From contig NZ_MBLO01000004.1 in the NCBI RefSeq assembly GCF_001854805.1, positions 1-64,000 on the forward strand: a DNA stretch of 64,000 nucleotides. Reading direction: 5' to 3'. The notes below the pieces were generated by a model. The model searched no databases, was not told where the DNA came from, and saw only the letters and a list, made by a program, of their open reading frames with translations. This DNA comes from Pseudofrankia coriaricola (lineage in GTDB: Bacteria > Actinomycetota > Actinomycetes > Frankiales > Frankiaceae). A program made the translations under genes and the position numbers. Shown in pieces: positions 18,146 through 26,409 of this stretch (position 1 is its first letter; every line of letters begins with the position of its first letter).

Positions 18146-18628
18146 TCACAGGCCCAGGCCGACTTCTGGTGCCTCACAGGGTGGCGGTGGCTGTGTCGCG
18201 GTGAAGCTGGCAAGGAAGTTGAGTGCCCGCCCGGCGGGACTTCCTGGTGCTGCCGTGTAGATCACGAGGAGGTGGTGGGCGGGCCCTGGGACGTGGAAGG
18301 TCTGGTAGTCGAGGGCGACGTCGCCGACGGTGGGATGGCGGAAAAGTTTGCGACCGTGTGTCTTCTCGTGCACGTGGTGGCTGGCCCACAGCGCGCGGAA
18401 GGTTTCGCTGCCCAGCGACAGTTCGCCGATCAGGCGCACGAGTCGCCGGTCGTGTGGTCGGCGTCCGGCGGTCATGCGCAGGATTCCGACGGTGGTGCGG
18501 GCGGCTTCGTCCCAGTCGGGGTGGACCCTTCTCGCGTCGGGGTCGAGGAAGATCCGGCGGGCCATGTTCCGCTCGTCCGGTGGGAGGTGGGGGAAGTCCG
18601 CGATCAGCGCGGCGGCCTGGTCGACGTT
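18146..18628 (-). pseudogene. MmyB-type transcription regulator, only the ligand domain left
   Basis: About 160 codons encode the MmyB-like ligand-binding domain that normally follows an N-terminal XRE helix-turn-helix: ALIADFPHLPPDERN, RRIFLDPDARR, GRKLFRHPTVGDVALDYQTF and LVIYTAAPGS. The HTH half is missing. At the point where it should begin, the DNA switches to the tail of a plus-strand MFS gene. The frame stays open upstream but encodes antisense of that gene. Confidence 0.8.
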
Positions 18629-18629
18629 G

Positions 18630-19037
18630 GCGGTGCCGCTGCTGCCCTTCGGCGCGGGTGTGGGCCTGGCGTTCGGGGTCATGGACAACGCCGCCGTCAG
18701 CACCGTCCCGGTCGACAACGCCGGGACCGCCGCCGGCATCTTCAACACCATGCGCATCACCGGCGAGTCCGTAGCCGTTTCCGCCGCCGCCGCCGTGCTC
18801 ACCACGCTCACCGCAGCCCGGCTGCGAGGCACGGGCATCCCTTCCCACACCGCGACCCACCTCGCCGGACAGGCCATCCACGGCCAGGTGACCGGAGCCC
18901 ACCACGCCGCCGTGGCCGGGGGCTTCGCCGACGCCTTGCATACCCTCGGCCTCGTTCTCGCGGCTCTCTCGACCGCTGGCGCGACCCTCACCTACCTCGC
19001 GCTCGCGCCCCGCGGCGAACATCACACCCGCGAGTAA
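18630..19037 (+). pseudogene. MFS drug-efflux transporter, last helices only
   Basis: The frame gives LLPFGAGVGLAFGVMDNAAV, VDNAGTAAGIFNTMRITGES and a final hydrophobic helix before EHHTRE. This matches the last three or so membrane helices of EmrB/QacA-type 14-helix transporters. The upstream ~350 codons and start are absent, replaced by the opposite-strand MmyB remnant. Confidence 0.8.
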
Positions 19038-19307
19038 CCGCGCCACATGCCGACATTCGTTCACCCACTCGGAACTTATCTGGCTCCGGACGTGCCGAAG
19101 CGCAGGACCTCGACTTCAAGGCCACGCGCTATGGCACCGGCGACCTAGTCCCGCGGCTGCCGCGGAGAACCCCACCTGGGCCACGGCCGGATCCAGAGCG
19201 AGCTGGTTCGGCTGGCCACCGGATCCGTGTCGCAACCGTGGCGGACCAGCCCCTCCACCACGAGCCCAGGTGTTGTTTTCCGTCGTGCCACTCGGTAGTT
19301 TGACCCT

Positions 19308-20438
19308 ATGGTCCGGCCATCGATGCTTCACGGACCCTGGCACCTGGCTCCGGCCACCAAGCAATTCGGCTGGGTGGGTAAGCAGCGTCCGTTTCCTCTG
19401 GCCATCCGCGGAATTCTCGCCGCCGCGGCAATCCTTACCCTCCTTCCCGTCGCGTTCCACATCCCGGTCGCCGAGTCATCTGACATCTGGGCGCTGTTCG
19501 ATGAGTTCTGGCTCGCGTTTGTCGCGCTGCCGGCCGCGCTGCTGGTGGCCATCCTCGGACGCTCGGCCGGCGGGCTGCGCGACAGCGCGGCGGGCTTCGC
19601 CGTCGGCCTGTCCGCCGCCATCCTCGGCCAACTCGGAGGGATCCGGGAATACGAGGCCGGGGACGGCTATCTGGACAGCGGCTTCTGGATGCTGTCCGTC
19701 GCCTCCCTCGCTACCGTCGCGACTATCGGCGGGTGGGCCGCGGTCAACTCAGGGTGGGCCTTCCCACGCTGGCTGGCACTCGGAATCATGCTGCTCGGCC
19801 TTGCCAACATCGCCATCGGCCCCGGCCTGTGGATGTTTGTCGCCGGCGGCTTCGCCGCCGTCATATCACTCGGTGTGTGGTGGGGGGCCACGTCACGTTG
19901 GAACCCCGGACGATGGCTGGCATTCGGGACCGTGATGCTCGGCGTACTCGTCGCCTCAGATTGGCTGGGTCCACGCGTGGACTACGACCCGGAGTCAGCG
20001 CCGTCGAATCTCGTCCTGCTCACTGTCCTCGGTGTGTTCCTGCTCGCCACCGTACTGAGACCGAATGATTGGGCGACATACGCCATCGCCTTCTGCGTGA
20101 TCGCGCTGATCGGCACCGACTGGCATGGCTTGCAGGACCACGACTTCAGTCTCCTCCCGGAACCCTGGCAATCCACCAGCGGCGTCATGGTGTTCCCCGG
20201 ATGGGCCGCTGTCGCGATCGGCCTTCTCGGGCTGGGCGTCATCGGCGATCGCGACAGAGACCGGTTCTTCCTGTGCACCGCCAGGCTCGCCGCAACACTC
20301 GGGCTGCTGCGGCCGGGCGGCACTTTACACCTGGACGGCCTGGACCGGCGGCACCTGATGGCGATCGCGGTAATTGCGGTACTCGCCGTCACGACGATTG
20401 CACGCACAGCCCCGGCGGCGGCGACGCCACCAGGGTAG
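19308..20438 (+). CDS. Polytopic membrane protein of unknown function
   Basis: The 376-residue protein has roughly ten hydrophobic helices separated by short loops, with Trp-rich segments and no recognised motif. The first ~30 residues are polar and probably cytoplasmic. The ATG at 19308 lacks an obvious Shine-Dalgarno; an ATG five codons later is possible. It is not in an operon, since the next gene is convergent. The composition looks native, so I treat it as a real gene. Confidence 0.7.
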   Translation: MVRPSMLHGPWHLAPATKQFGWVGKQRPFPLAIRGILAAAAILTLLPVAFHIPVAESSDIWALFDEFWLAFVALPAALLVAILGRSAGGLRDSAAGFAVGLSAAILGQLGGIREYEAGDGYLDSGFWMLSVASLATVATIGGWAAVNSGWAFPRWLALGIMLLGLANIAIGPGLWMFVAGGFAAVISLGVWWGATSRWNPGRWLAFGTVMLGVLVASDWLGPRVDYDPESAPSNLVLLTVLGVFLLATVLRPNDWATYAIAFCVIALIGTDWHGLQDHDFSLLPEPWQSTSGVMVFPGWAAVAIGLLGLGVIGDRDRDRFFLCTARLAATLGLLRPGGTLHLDGLDRRHLMAIAVIAVLAVTTIARTAPAAATPPG

Positions 20439-20500
20439 CCGTCACGCTGACCGTCGCCCGGACGTCATCAAGCTCGACGTCATCAAGCTCGACCGCGTCC

Positions 20501-21172
20501 TCACCCCCGGCCCCTCACCTTGAGGCGGCCGGCGAGGACGCGGGTGATCTCCTCGGGGTCGTGGCCCAGCTCTTCAGGCAGGTTTCCGGTGAGCCACAGG
20601 GATGCGATCCCGTGGACGATCGCCCAGGCCGCGACACCGGCGGCGCGCTGGCCGTCGTCTGGATGATCCGTGCCGTAGAGCAGTGTCGAGGTGACCGCCT
20701 TCGCCGCGCGGAGTTCGGGGTCGTCGCGGTGGTGCAGCTCAGGCTGGAACATAGCCCCGAAGTGGGCACGGTGGGTCACGGCGAAGCGGACGTAGGCGAC
20801 TCCCACTTCCAGGAAGGTGCGGCGGGTCCGGTGCGCTTCTCGGAGCGTGTCGCCCAGCATCCGATAACCATCGGCGGCAAGGGCCGTGAGTAACCCGGCC
20901 TTGTCGCCGAAGTGGTACGTGACAGACGCGTGGGAGACGCCCGCCCGCCGAGTGACGTCCCGCAGGGTCATGGCTGCCAGGCCCACGTCCTCGGTCAGGT
21001 CGACGGCCACGTCCACGAGGGCTCGCCGCGTCAGCGGCGAGGAGCGGAAGCCACGCGGCAGCACCACCCACCCGACCCTGCGGTCGGTGACCAGCTCGGA
21101 CCGTCGACCGCGGGCTTGGTGAGGTGGCTCGCGCCACCAGGGCCGGTGATGCCGTTTACGCCCGGTTGACAT
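20501..21172 (-). CDS. TetR-family repressor divergent to an aldo/keto reductase
   Basis: The 223-residue protein has an N-terminal DNA-binding domain: LVDVAVDLTEDVGLAAMTLR followed by RRAGVSHASVTYHFGDKAGL, the classic helix-turn-helix. A variable ligand domain follows, of the type with a WAIVHGIASLWLTGNL core. The ATG at 21172 is preferred over the longer frame because the regulator's basic N-terminus begins there. The start lies next to a GAGCGCGCTC palindrome shared with the divergent reductase gene, implying control of both. Ligand unknown. Confidence 0.9.
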   Translation of the reverse strand: MSTGRKRHHRPWWREPPHQARGRRSELVTDRRVGWVVLPRGFRSSPLTRRALVDVAVDLTEDVGLAAMTLRDVTRRAGVSHASVTYHFGDKAGLLTALAADGYRMLGDTLREAHRTRRTFLEVGVAYVRFAVTHRAHFGAMFQPELHHRDDPELRAAKAVTSTLLYGTDHPDDGQRAAGVAAWAIVHGIASLWLTGNLPEELGHDPEEITRVLAGRLKVRGRG

Positions 21173-21187
21173 GGAGCGCGCTCTAAT
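21165..21187. promoter_or_regulatory. Palindromic operator between tetR and aldo/keto reductase
   Basis: TTGACA at 21165 is followed by TGGAGCGCGCTCTAA containing the perfect dyad GAGCGCGCTC (21174-21183). It lies in the 60-bp divergent gap and overlaps the regulator's start, a typical autoregulatory TetR arrangement. Confidence 0.65.
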
Positions 21188-21232
21188 ACCTAGCGTCGTG
21201 GGCAGACGGTTCCGAGCCCAGGAGGCAGCAGC

Positions 21233-22219
21233 ATGACCGACGTCCCCACCCGGCACCTAGGCGAACTGGCGGTTTCCGCGCAGGGCCTGGGGTGCATGGG
21301 CATGAGTCACGGCTACGGCGCCGTGGACGACGCGCAGTCGATCGCGACGCTGCACCACGCCCTCGACCTCGGGGTGACCTTCCTGGACACCTCCGACTTC
21401 TACGGCGCCGGGCACAACGAGGAGCTGATCGGACGGGCCATCGCCGGGCGCCGCGACGAGGTGGTGCTGGCCACGAAGTTCGGCTTCGCCAACCGTCTGG
21501 GCGAGTCCACCCGGATCCGCGGCGACGCCGCCTACGTGCGGCAGGCGTGCGAGGCGTCGCTGCACCGGCTCGGGGTCGACCATATCGACCTCTACTACCA
21601 GCACCGGGTCGATCCGCAGGTGCCGATCGAGGAGACCGTCGGCGCCATGGCCGAGCTGGTGCGGGCCGGGAAGGTCCGCCACCTCGGGCTGTCCGAGGCC
21701 GGCGCGCGAACCATCCGGCGGGCGCACGCGGTGCACCCGATCGCCGCGCTGCAGAGCGAGTGGTCGCTGTGGACCCGCGACCTGGAGGCGGAGATCGTGC
21801 CGGTCTGCCGCGATCTTGGCATCGGCCTGGTCCCGTTCTCCCCGCTGGGGCGCGGCTTCCTGACCGGTCGGTACAGCTCGGTCGAGGGGCTGGCGGAGAC
21901 CGACGTGCGGCGCAGCCAGCCGCGTTTCGCCGACGGCAACCTCGAACGGAACCTGGCGATCGTCGCGAAGCTGAACGAGCTGGCTGCGGCGAAGGGAGTC
22001 ACCGCCGGCCAGCTGGCACTGGCCTGGGTGCAGCACCGGGGCGACGACGTGGTGCCGATCCCTGGGACCCGGCGGCAGCGGTACCTGGAGGAGAACCTCG
22101 CGGCTCTGGCCGTCGAGCTGTCCACCGAGGACCTCGCCGCCATCGAGGCCGCCGCCCCGCCCGAGCAGGTCGCGGGCACCCGCTACGACGCGACCAGTCT
22201 CACCTTCGTCAACGGCTGA
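21233..22219 (+). CDS. Aldo/keto reductase
   Basis: The 328-residue cytosolic TIM-barrel oxidoreductase reduces aldehydes or ketones with NADPH. The catalytic tetrad is visible: Asp in FLDTSDFYG with its Tyr, Lys in VLATKFGF, and His in [14 protein letters not shown]-binding residues lie in [16 protein letters not shown] near the C-terminus. AGGAGG precedes the ATG by 7 nt. It is divergent from a TetR gene and probably induced by that regulator's ligand. Physiological substrate unknown. Confidence 0.95.
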   Translation: MTDVPTRHLGELAVSAQGLGCMGMSHGYGAVDDAQSIATLHHALDLGVTFLDTSDFYGAGHNEELIGRAIAGRRDEVVLATKFGFANRLGESTRIRGDAAYVRQACEASLHRLGVDHIDLYYQHRVDPQVPIEETVGAMAELVRAGKVRHLGLSEAGARTIRRAHAVHPIAALQSEWSLWTRDLEAEIVPVCRDLGIGLVPFSPLGRGFLTGRYSSVEGLAETDVRRSQPRFADGNLERNLAIVAKLNELAAAKGVTAGQLALAWVQHRGDDVVPIPGTRRQRYLEENLAALAVELSTEDLAAIEAAAPPEQVAGTRYDATSLTFVNG

Positions 22220-22300
22220 GGAGCTGTAGGAGTCCCCGAGGCCATGGCGGTGCGGGCGCTGGATGGGGCGGACGTCGATCCGGGGTGCCATACAGGGATT

Positions 22301-22345
22301 GACATCCTCCCCGCCCGAAAGGACGGGGATTCCAACCAAACTACG
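22301..22345 (-). ncRNA. Predicted guide (omega/re) RNA 3' end of the tnpB element
   Basis: TnpB guide RNAs usually derive from the 3' end of tnpB and run into the element's right end. Here, just past the tnpB stop on the minus strand, a near-perfect 8-bp GC stem with a tetraloop is followed by GAGGATGTCAA. The RNA's 5' limit (inside tnpB) is not visible. The call rests on position and analogy. Confidence 0.45.
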
Positions 22346-23531
22346 CAGCCACCAAGGGAGGTGCGGTTCGTTGAGGTTCACGGTTCACAGGCTCCGGCAA
22401 TCCGACGCCTCCCCGCGCAGCCACCCGGTGCCCCCGGGCGATGTTCTTGGCCGCGTTCACATCGCCGTTGTCCTCATGCCCGCAGGCGACGCAGCGGAAA
22501 GTCGCTTGGCTCTCGCGACTCTCGGCGGCCACATGCCCGCAGGCAGAACAACGCTGAGATGTGTACGCGGGGTTGACCTTCTCGATCCGGCCGGGCGCCT
22601 TCTGCTCCAGCCGCTGGACGAGCAGACCCCAGCCGTTCGCAAGAATCGACCGGTTCAGACCGGCCTTCTGCCGGACATTCCTTCCAGGCTCGGCGACCGT
22701 ACCCCGCGCCGACTTGGTCATGTTCTTGACATTGAGGTCTTCGACGCGGATCAGGTCGAAACGCCGGGCCAGGTCCGTGCTGGTCTTCTCGGCCCAGTCC
22801 TTGCGCCGGTCGGCGTCGCGGGCGCGGAGCCGGGCAATCTGGACCTTGATCCGCCCTCGCCGGTTCGACCCACGCTTCGTCTTCGCAAGGTGGCGCTGCA
22901 GCCTGGCCAGCCGTTCGGCTTCCTTCGGCCGCAGGCCGGGACAGCGCAGCAGGTCACCGGTGCTGAGCGCCGCCGAGACCGCGACGCCACGATCAACGCC
23001 CACGACCTCGCCAGTACCCGGCGCGCCCACCGGCTCGGGGGGCGCAGCGAACGCCACATGCCAGCGCCCGGCGCGGTCCTTCGTGACCCGGTAGGACCTG
23101 GCGTCGGGCACGGAGCGCGAGCGGCGGAAGCGGACCCAGCCGACCTTGGGAACGCGCACCTCGGACCAGCGCCGGTTGAGAACGCGAATATCATCCGGCT
23201 TCACGGCGACGATCCGGAAGCCTTCGGACCGGCCACGTTTCCGGAACGTCGGTTTCCGGTGGGGGCCCCGGAAGAAGCTGGCGAGAGCCGTGGCGTAGTC
23301 CCGCAAAGCCTGCTGTTGGACGATGACGCTTCCCTCGGCGAGCCAGGGGTTCTCGTGGCGAGCCTCGGTCAACTGTCGGTTCTGCTCGGCATACCCCGGA
23401 GCCGGTCCGCGTCGCGGCGTCCACCAGCTTTGCTGTTCAACGGCAAGGTTCCACACCAAGCGTGCATGTCCGCAGTGGGAGTCCAGCGCGGCGGCCTGTT
23501 CGGGCGCCGGGTAGAGCCGGAATCGGGACAT
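22341..23531 (-). CDS. tnpB: RNA-guided nuclease TnpB
   Basis: The 396-residue protein has the full TnpB layout: N-terminal helix-turn-helix (FRLYPAPEQAAALDSHCGHA, LVWNLAVEQ), a RuvC-like core and a zinc finger. RuvC acidic residues are intact: Asp in VVGVDRGVAV, Glu in IRVEDLNVKNM and Asp in NGDVNAAKNIARG. Zinc ligands are CSACG and CVACG, 15-20 residues apart. It therefore looks active as an omega-RNA-guided DNA endonuclease. No tnpA is adjacent and the start context lacks a strong Shine-Dalgarno. Confidence 0.93.
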   Translation of the reverse strand: MSRFRLYPAPEQAAALDSHCGHARLVWNLAVEQQSWWTPRRGPAPGYAEQNRQLTEARHENPWLAEGSVIVQQQALRDYATALASFFRGPHRKPTFRKRGRSEGFRIVAVKPDDIRVLNRRWSEVRVPKVGWVRFRRSRSVPDARSYRVTKDRAGRWHVAFAAPPEPVGAPGTGEVVGVDRGVAVSAALSTGDLLRCPGLRPKEAERLARLQRHLAKTKRGSNRRGRIKVQIARLRARDADRRKDWAEKTSTDLARRFDLIRVEDLNVKNMTKSARGTVAEPGRNVRQKAGLNRSILANGWGLLVQRLEQKAPGRIEKVNPAYTSQRCSACGHVAAESRESQATFRCVACGHEDNGDVNAAKNIARGHRVAARGGVGLPEPVNREPQRTAPPLVAA

Positions 23532-23540
23532 GCCGTTATT

Positions 23541-23705
23541 CTACCGAAAGGATAGGAACGTGCGTTCAAGTGTGGGGCGGCGTTTCCTCCCCGGCCTGAA
23601 GGCCGGGGCCTCCACGCCGCAAACCCGGTGAGCGGTCTTGCCGACGCCGTTTGCGGGAGTCAGCATCAAGGCCCCTGGCCGAGGGGCATCGAGCTCGCGG
23701 GACAT
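23541..23705 (-). pseudogene. Possible P-loop protein fragment beside the tnpB element
   Basis: A minus frame starting at an ATG (23705) reads RPGALMLTPANGVGKTAH, resembling a Walker A strand and loop. The frame then enters the tnpB element's terminal hairpin and stops at 23541. It might be the N-terminal stub of an ATPase gene interrupted by the element. No continuation was found on the other side, and the short motif could be chance. Confidence 0.25.
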
Positions 23706-23752
23706 TTTCGCCGGCCCTCGCCCGGGTCGCCGCCCACCGCGTGATGCCGGGG

Positions 23753-24256
23753 TCAGGGGATCGGGGGGTGGGGTGCCTGCTGCGTGTGGTGGTCCAGCAG
23801 GCGGGTGAGCTGTTGCACGAACTGGTCGCGTTCGGCGGGGGTCAGCGGGGCGAGCAGCTCTTCGTGGAGGTCGTCCAGGACCTTGTCGAGGCGGCGGAGG
23901 TGCCGGCGGCCCTGGGCGGTGATCGTGATGACGTTGCGGCGACGGTCGTCGGGATCCGGCGCCCGCTCGACGAGGCCGCGCTCGGCCAGTTCGTTGAGGA
24001 CGCCGACCATGTCGCTGCGGTAGATGCCCGTGCGTCGGCTCAGCGTCGCCTGGCTGCCCGGGCCGAATTCCTGCAGTGAGGCGAGCACGGCGTAGTGCCA
24101 CTTGCGGGCGTCGACCTGGGCCAACCCCTCGTTCATCAGCCGGTCCGCCTGCGCGGACATCTGTGACAGCAGGCGGCTGGCCCGTCGGCGCAGTCTGTCC
24201 GGCGTCTTCGTCTCGCCGTCGTACGGCATGTCCGCGGCTTCGGCTCTGCTGGTCAT
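23753..24256 (-). CDS. MarR-family regulator
   Basis: The 167-residue winged-helix repressor shows QATLSRRTGIYRSDMVGVLN for the recognition region and ERAPDPDDRRRNVITITAQG for the beta-wing. The ATG at 24256 is chosen because the longer frame runs back across the operator region. It is divergent from a second winged-helix gene 109 nt away, and the gap is packed with dyads and direct repeats, so it likely controls both directions. Effector unknown. Confidence 0.92.
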   Translation of the reverse strand: MTSRAEAADMPYDGETKTPDRLRRRASRLLSQMSAQADRLMNEGLAQVDARKWHYAVLASLQEFGPGSQATLSRRTGIYRSDMVGVLNELAERGLVERAPDPDDRRRNVITITAQGRRHLRRLDKVLDDLHEELLAPLTPAERDQFVQQLTRLLDHHTQQAPHPPIP

Positions 24257-24278
24257 GACCCTGATCCTACCCGGTTGC

Positions 24279-24349
24279 GTTAGTCTGACTAACGATGTAA
24301 GTTCGTTCACGATAGAAACGTTAGAGATACAAACGTTAGCCTAGTGAAC
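24279..24349. promoter_or_regulatory. Operator cluster between divergent MarR-type genes
   Basis: GTTAGTCTGACTAAC (24279-24293) is a perfect 15-nt palindrome. Two AAACGTTAG direct repeats follow at 24316 and 24331, exactly 15 nt apart, inside an outer inverted pair GTTCAC (24305) and GTGAAC (24344). The region is AT-rich compared with its surroundings. Several regulator-binding sites are likely. Confidence 0.8.
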
Positions 24350-24365
24350 GGATTTGGAGATCATC

Positions 24366-24806
24366 ATGGCGACCACCGCCCAGGCCTTCGGTACCGCGCT
24401 CGTCGGCCAGACCGAGAAGGCGCTCAACGCGATCCTGGACCGGCAGCTCGCCGGGACCGGCATCACCGAGCCCCAGTGGGTGACCCTCACGCTGACGGTG
24501 GTCAGCGGCGGGACCATCGACCGCGCCGAGCTCATCCGCCGGGTCAGCGGTGCCACCCAGTTCAGCGATGCGTCGGTGGCCGAACGCATCACCGAGCTGA
24601 CCGCCGCGGGGTTCCTGCGCGACGGCGGCGACGGCCGCGTCCAGGTCACCAACGAGGGGCGGGCGCGGTGGACGGAGGTCCGCACCGCCATCGGCCCGAT
24701 CACCCAGGGACTGTGGGGCGACCTGCCGGCCGAGGACCTGGCCACCGCGGGCCGCGTCCTGGGCATCGTCCTGGACAGGGCCAACGCGGTGCTGGCCTGC
24801 GCCTGA
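24366..24806 (+). CDS. MarR-like winged-helix protein
   Basis: The 146-residue protein has winged-helix features: PQWVTLTLTVVSGGTIDRAE, SDASVAERITELTAAGFLRD and GRVQVTNEGRARW. Similar small proteins occur beside MarR regulators in actinomycetes. The ATG at 24366 is set by GGAG seven bases upstream; a TTG at 24354 is less likely. A SnoaL-like gene follows after 73 nt, probably in the same transcript. Confidence 0.85.
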   Translation: MATTAQAFGTALVGQTEKALNAILDRQLAGTGITEPQWVTLTLTVVSGGTIDRAELIRRVSGATQFSDASVAERITELTAAGFLRDGGDGRVQVTNEGRARWTEVRTAIGPITQGLWGDLPAEDLATAGRVLGIVLDRANAVLACA

Positions 24807-24879
24807 ACCCTTCCTTCCCCGGAACTCGCCGCCTGGTGCAAAGACACCATCACCGCCCTCCAGAAGGAAAGAGGATGCC

Positions 24880-25293
24880 ATGTCCACGGATACGCTGATC
24901 GCCGACCGTATCGAGATCGCCGACCTGTTCACCCGCTTCGCACGCCTACTCGACGAACAGCGGTGGGAGGATGTGGACACCGTCTTCACCGACGATGTGG
25001 TGGTGCGCTCGCCGCGCGGGGGCGAACTCCGCGGCATCGACGAGGTCGTCGGTTTTATGCGACAGGCCGAGGTCGAGGGGGAGCACACCCAGCACGTGAC
25101 CACTGATCTGCTGGTAGACGTCGACGGCGACCGGGCGGCTGCCTCGGCGAACTCGCTCGTGTACTTCTACCGCGACGGCCAAGCACCCCACCAGGCAAGC
25201 GGCCTGCGACTGGCCGGCACCCTGGTACGGACGCCGACGGGCTGGCGATTCCGCGAGCAGCGGACCACGCCCGCCTGGATACGCAAGAACTGA
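24880..25293 (+). CDS. SnoaL/NTF2-like fold protein
   Basis: The 137-residue alpha+beta cone-fold protein starts with the family helix IADRIEIADLFTRFARLLDE, then DVDTVFTDDVVV, and ends with GWRFREQRTTPAWIRKN. The family includes polyketide cyclases, hydratases and many uncharacterised ligand-binding proteins. A GGAAAGAGG Shine-Dalgarno precedes the ATG. Context suggests control by the MarR pair. No catalytic residue can be assigned. Confidence 0.88.
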   Translation: MSTDTLIADRIEIADLFTRFARLLDEQRWEDVDTVFTDDVVVRSPRGGELRGIDEVVGFMRQAEVEGEHTQHVTTDLLVDVDGDRAAASANSLVYFYRDGQAPHQASGLRLAGTLVRTPTGWRFREQRTTPAWIRKN

Positions 25294-25737
25294 TCTCTCT
25301 CCGCGAGGCCGAGGACACACCGGGGAGGCAGGCGACCGCGTCGCCGTGGCGGCTCCGCCCGGCCCCGCGGCCCCGACGTCGGCGGTGTAGAACCCGCGGT
25401 CCATCCTGGCGGCGATCACCCCGGCCAGGAAACGGGCCGCGCCCTTCGCCGAGACCGCGTTGCCCGCGCGTAGCGGGGCACCCGCGACCAGCGGCGGCGC
25501 GGTCGGGGTCGACACCGTCCCGATCATCGCGTTCAGGCTCCGCACGAACACCGACCTACTGGCGATTTTGGTGTGGCCGAACGCGGCGCCCTGTTTGCCG
25601 GGGCCGAAGCAGAAATGTGCGCCAGCCGAGAAAGCAAGGAAGACCGACACACGGACCGCTCGGCTCGGCACGGACGGGACGGTGGGGACATCGCGTCTCT
25701 GGTGCCCGGGACGCGGGGACGGACATCGTCGTGAGCC
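25294..25737. other. Gap with a possible cytochrome P450 relic
   Basis: No intact gene. On the minus strand near 25590-25650 a frame reads FLAFSAGAHFCFGPG, which resembles the P450 haem-binding FGxGxHxCxG signature. Flanking residues are not P450-like and there is no start, so a relic is possible but unproven. Confidence 0.3.
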
Positions 25738-26400
25738 ATGAACATGAATGTGATTGCACAGGTCAAGACGTCATCGGACGAGCGCCCACGGGACGCAGTG
25801 CGGGTTCGGCGGGCCGGATGGCTGCTGGCACTGTCGCCGGTGTTGTTCGTCGCCTGGGTGGCCGCCGTGGTGGCCACGATGTCCGGGTCCGGCGTGAGCC
25901 AGGCGGCCGATCTGACCAGGGACCAGCTGGACGCGATCCGCCTCGGTTGGCTTGTGGCGTGGCCTCTGTACGGGGTGGCGGTCATCGGCGGCGCCGCCGG
26001 GCTGGCTGCGCTCAACCGCTACCTGCGTGCTGGTCGGCTGACCGTGGCGTCGCGGGCAGCGCTGGGTCTCGCGGTGGCGGCGGTGGTCGTCTGTGCCGTC
26101 CTGCATGAGGTGGCGCTTGGGTTCACCGAGCCGCGGCTTGGCGACAACGGTGCCTACAACGTGTCGCTCGTGTTCAGCTATCTGGCCGTGTGGGCGATGA
26201 CGCTGGCCGTGATTCTGACCGGGCTGGCTGCCCGATCGACGGGGGTGCTTCGTCGTACCGGCCTTGTCGTCGCGGTCTGCGCGGCGGTGCTGCTCGTGCT
26301 GGATCTGGTGACGCGGGCGCTGCCGCCGTGGTTCGTCGCCTTCTATCTTCTGGCGTTCGGTATTGGTCTGTTGCGCCGTCCCGTACTGTCCGGGGCGTGA
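25738..26400 (+). CDS. Six-helix membrane protein of unknown function
   Basis: The 220-residue protein has six predicted hydrophobic segments with short loops and a basic N-terminus (VRVRRAGWLLALSP). It ends 9 nt before the sensor kinase gene, so the three genes to 29.1 kb probably form one transcript. It may assist signal perception by the kinase. No family recognised. GTG-rich context gives no clear Shine-Dalgarno. Confidence 0.75.
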   Translation: MNMNVIAQVKTSSDERPRDAVRVRRAGWLLALSPVLFVAWVAAVVATMSGSGVSQAADLTRDQLDAIRLGWLVAWPLYGVAVIGGAAGLAALNRYLRAGRLTVASRAALGLAVAAVVVCAVLHEVALGFTEPRLGDNGAYNVSLVFSYLAVWAMTLAVILTGLAARSTGVLRRTGLVVAVCAAVLLVLDLVTRALPPWFVAFYLLAFGIGLLRRPVLSGA

Positions 26401-26409
26401 CGTACCGCG

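Larger units (their letters stand above)
22301..23612 (-). mobile_element. Solitary tnpB element (IS200/IS605 superfamily) without tnpA
   Basis: A tnpB gene is bracketed by subterminal hairpins: CCCCGCCCGAAAGGACGGGG (22311-22330) beyond its 3' end, and a perfect stem CCCCGGCCT/AGGCCGGGG (23589-23608) upstream of its start. No Y1 transposase gene is present, so movement would need TnpA in trans. Outer boundaries are estimated from the hairpins. TTGACATCC at 22301 resembles the right-end context of such elements. Confidence 0.75.

Noticed and set aside
17054-19303. 749-codon plus-strand open frame
   Set aside because: It runs antisense to the DUF574 methyltransferase and the MmyB remnant and has no domain; long antisense frames are expected at this GC content.
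23589-23608. Treating the CCCCGGCCT/AGGCCGGGG hairpin as a plain terminator for the MarR gene
   Set aside because: It lies at the expected left end of the tnpB element and mirrors the right-end hairpin, so it is better read as an element end, though it may terminate transcripts too.
25590-25650. Cytochrome P450 haem signature on the minus strand
   Set aside because: Only the AGAHFCFG core matches; neighbouring residues and frame do not support a P450, so no gene is called.
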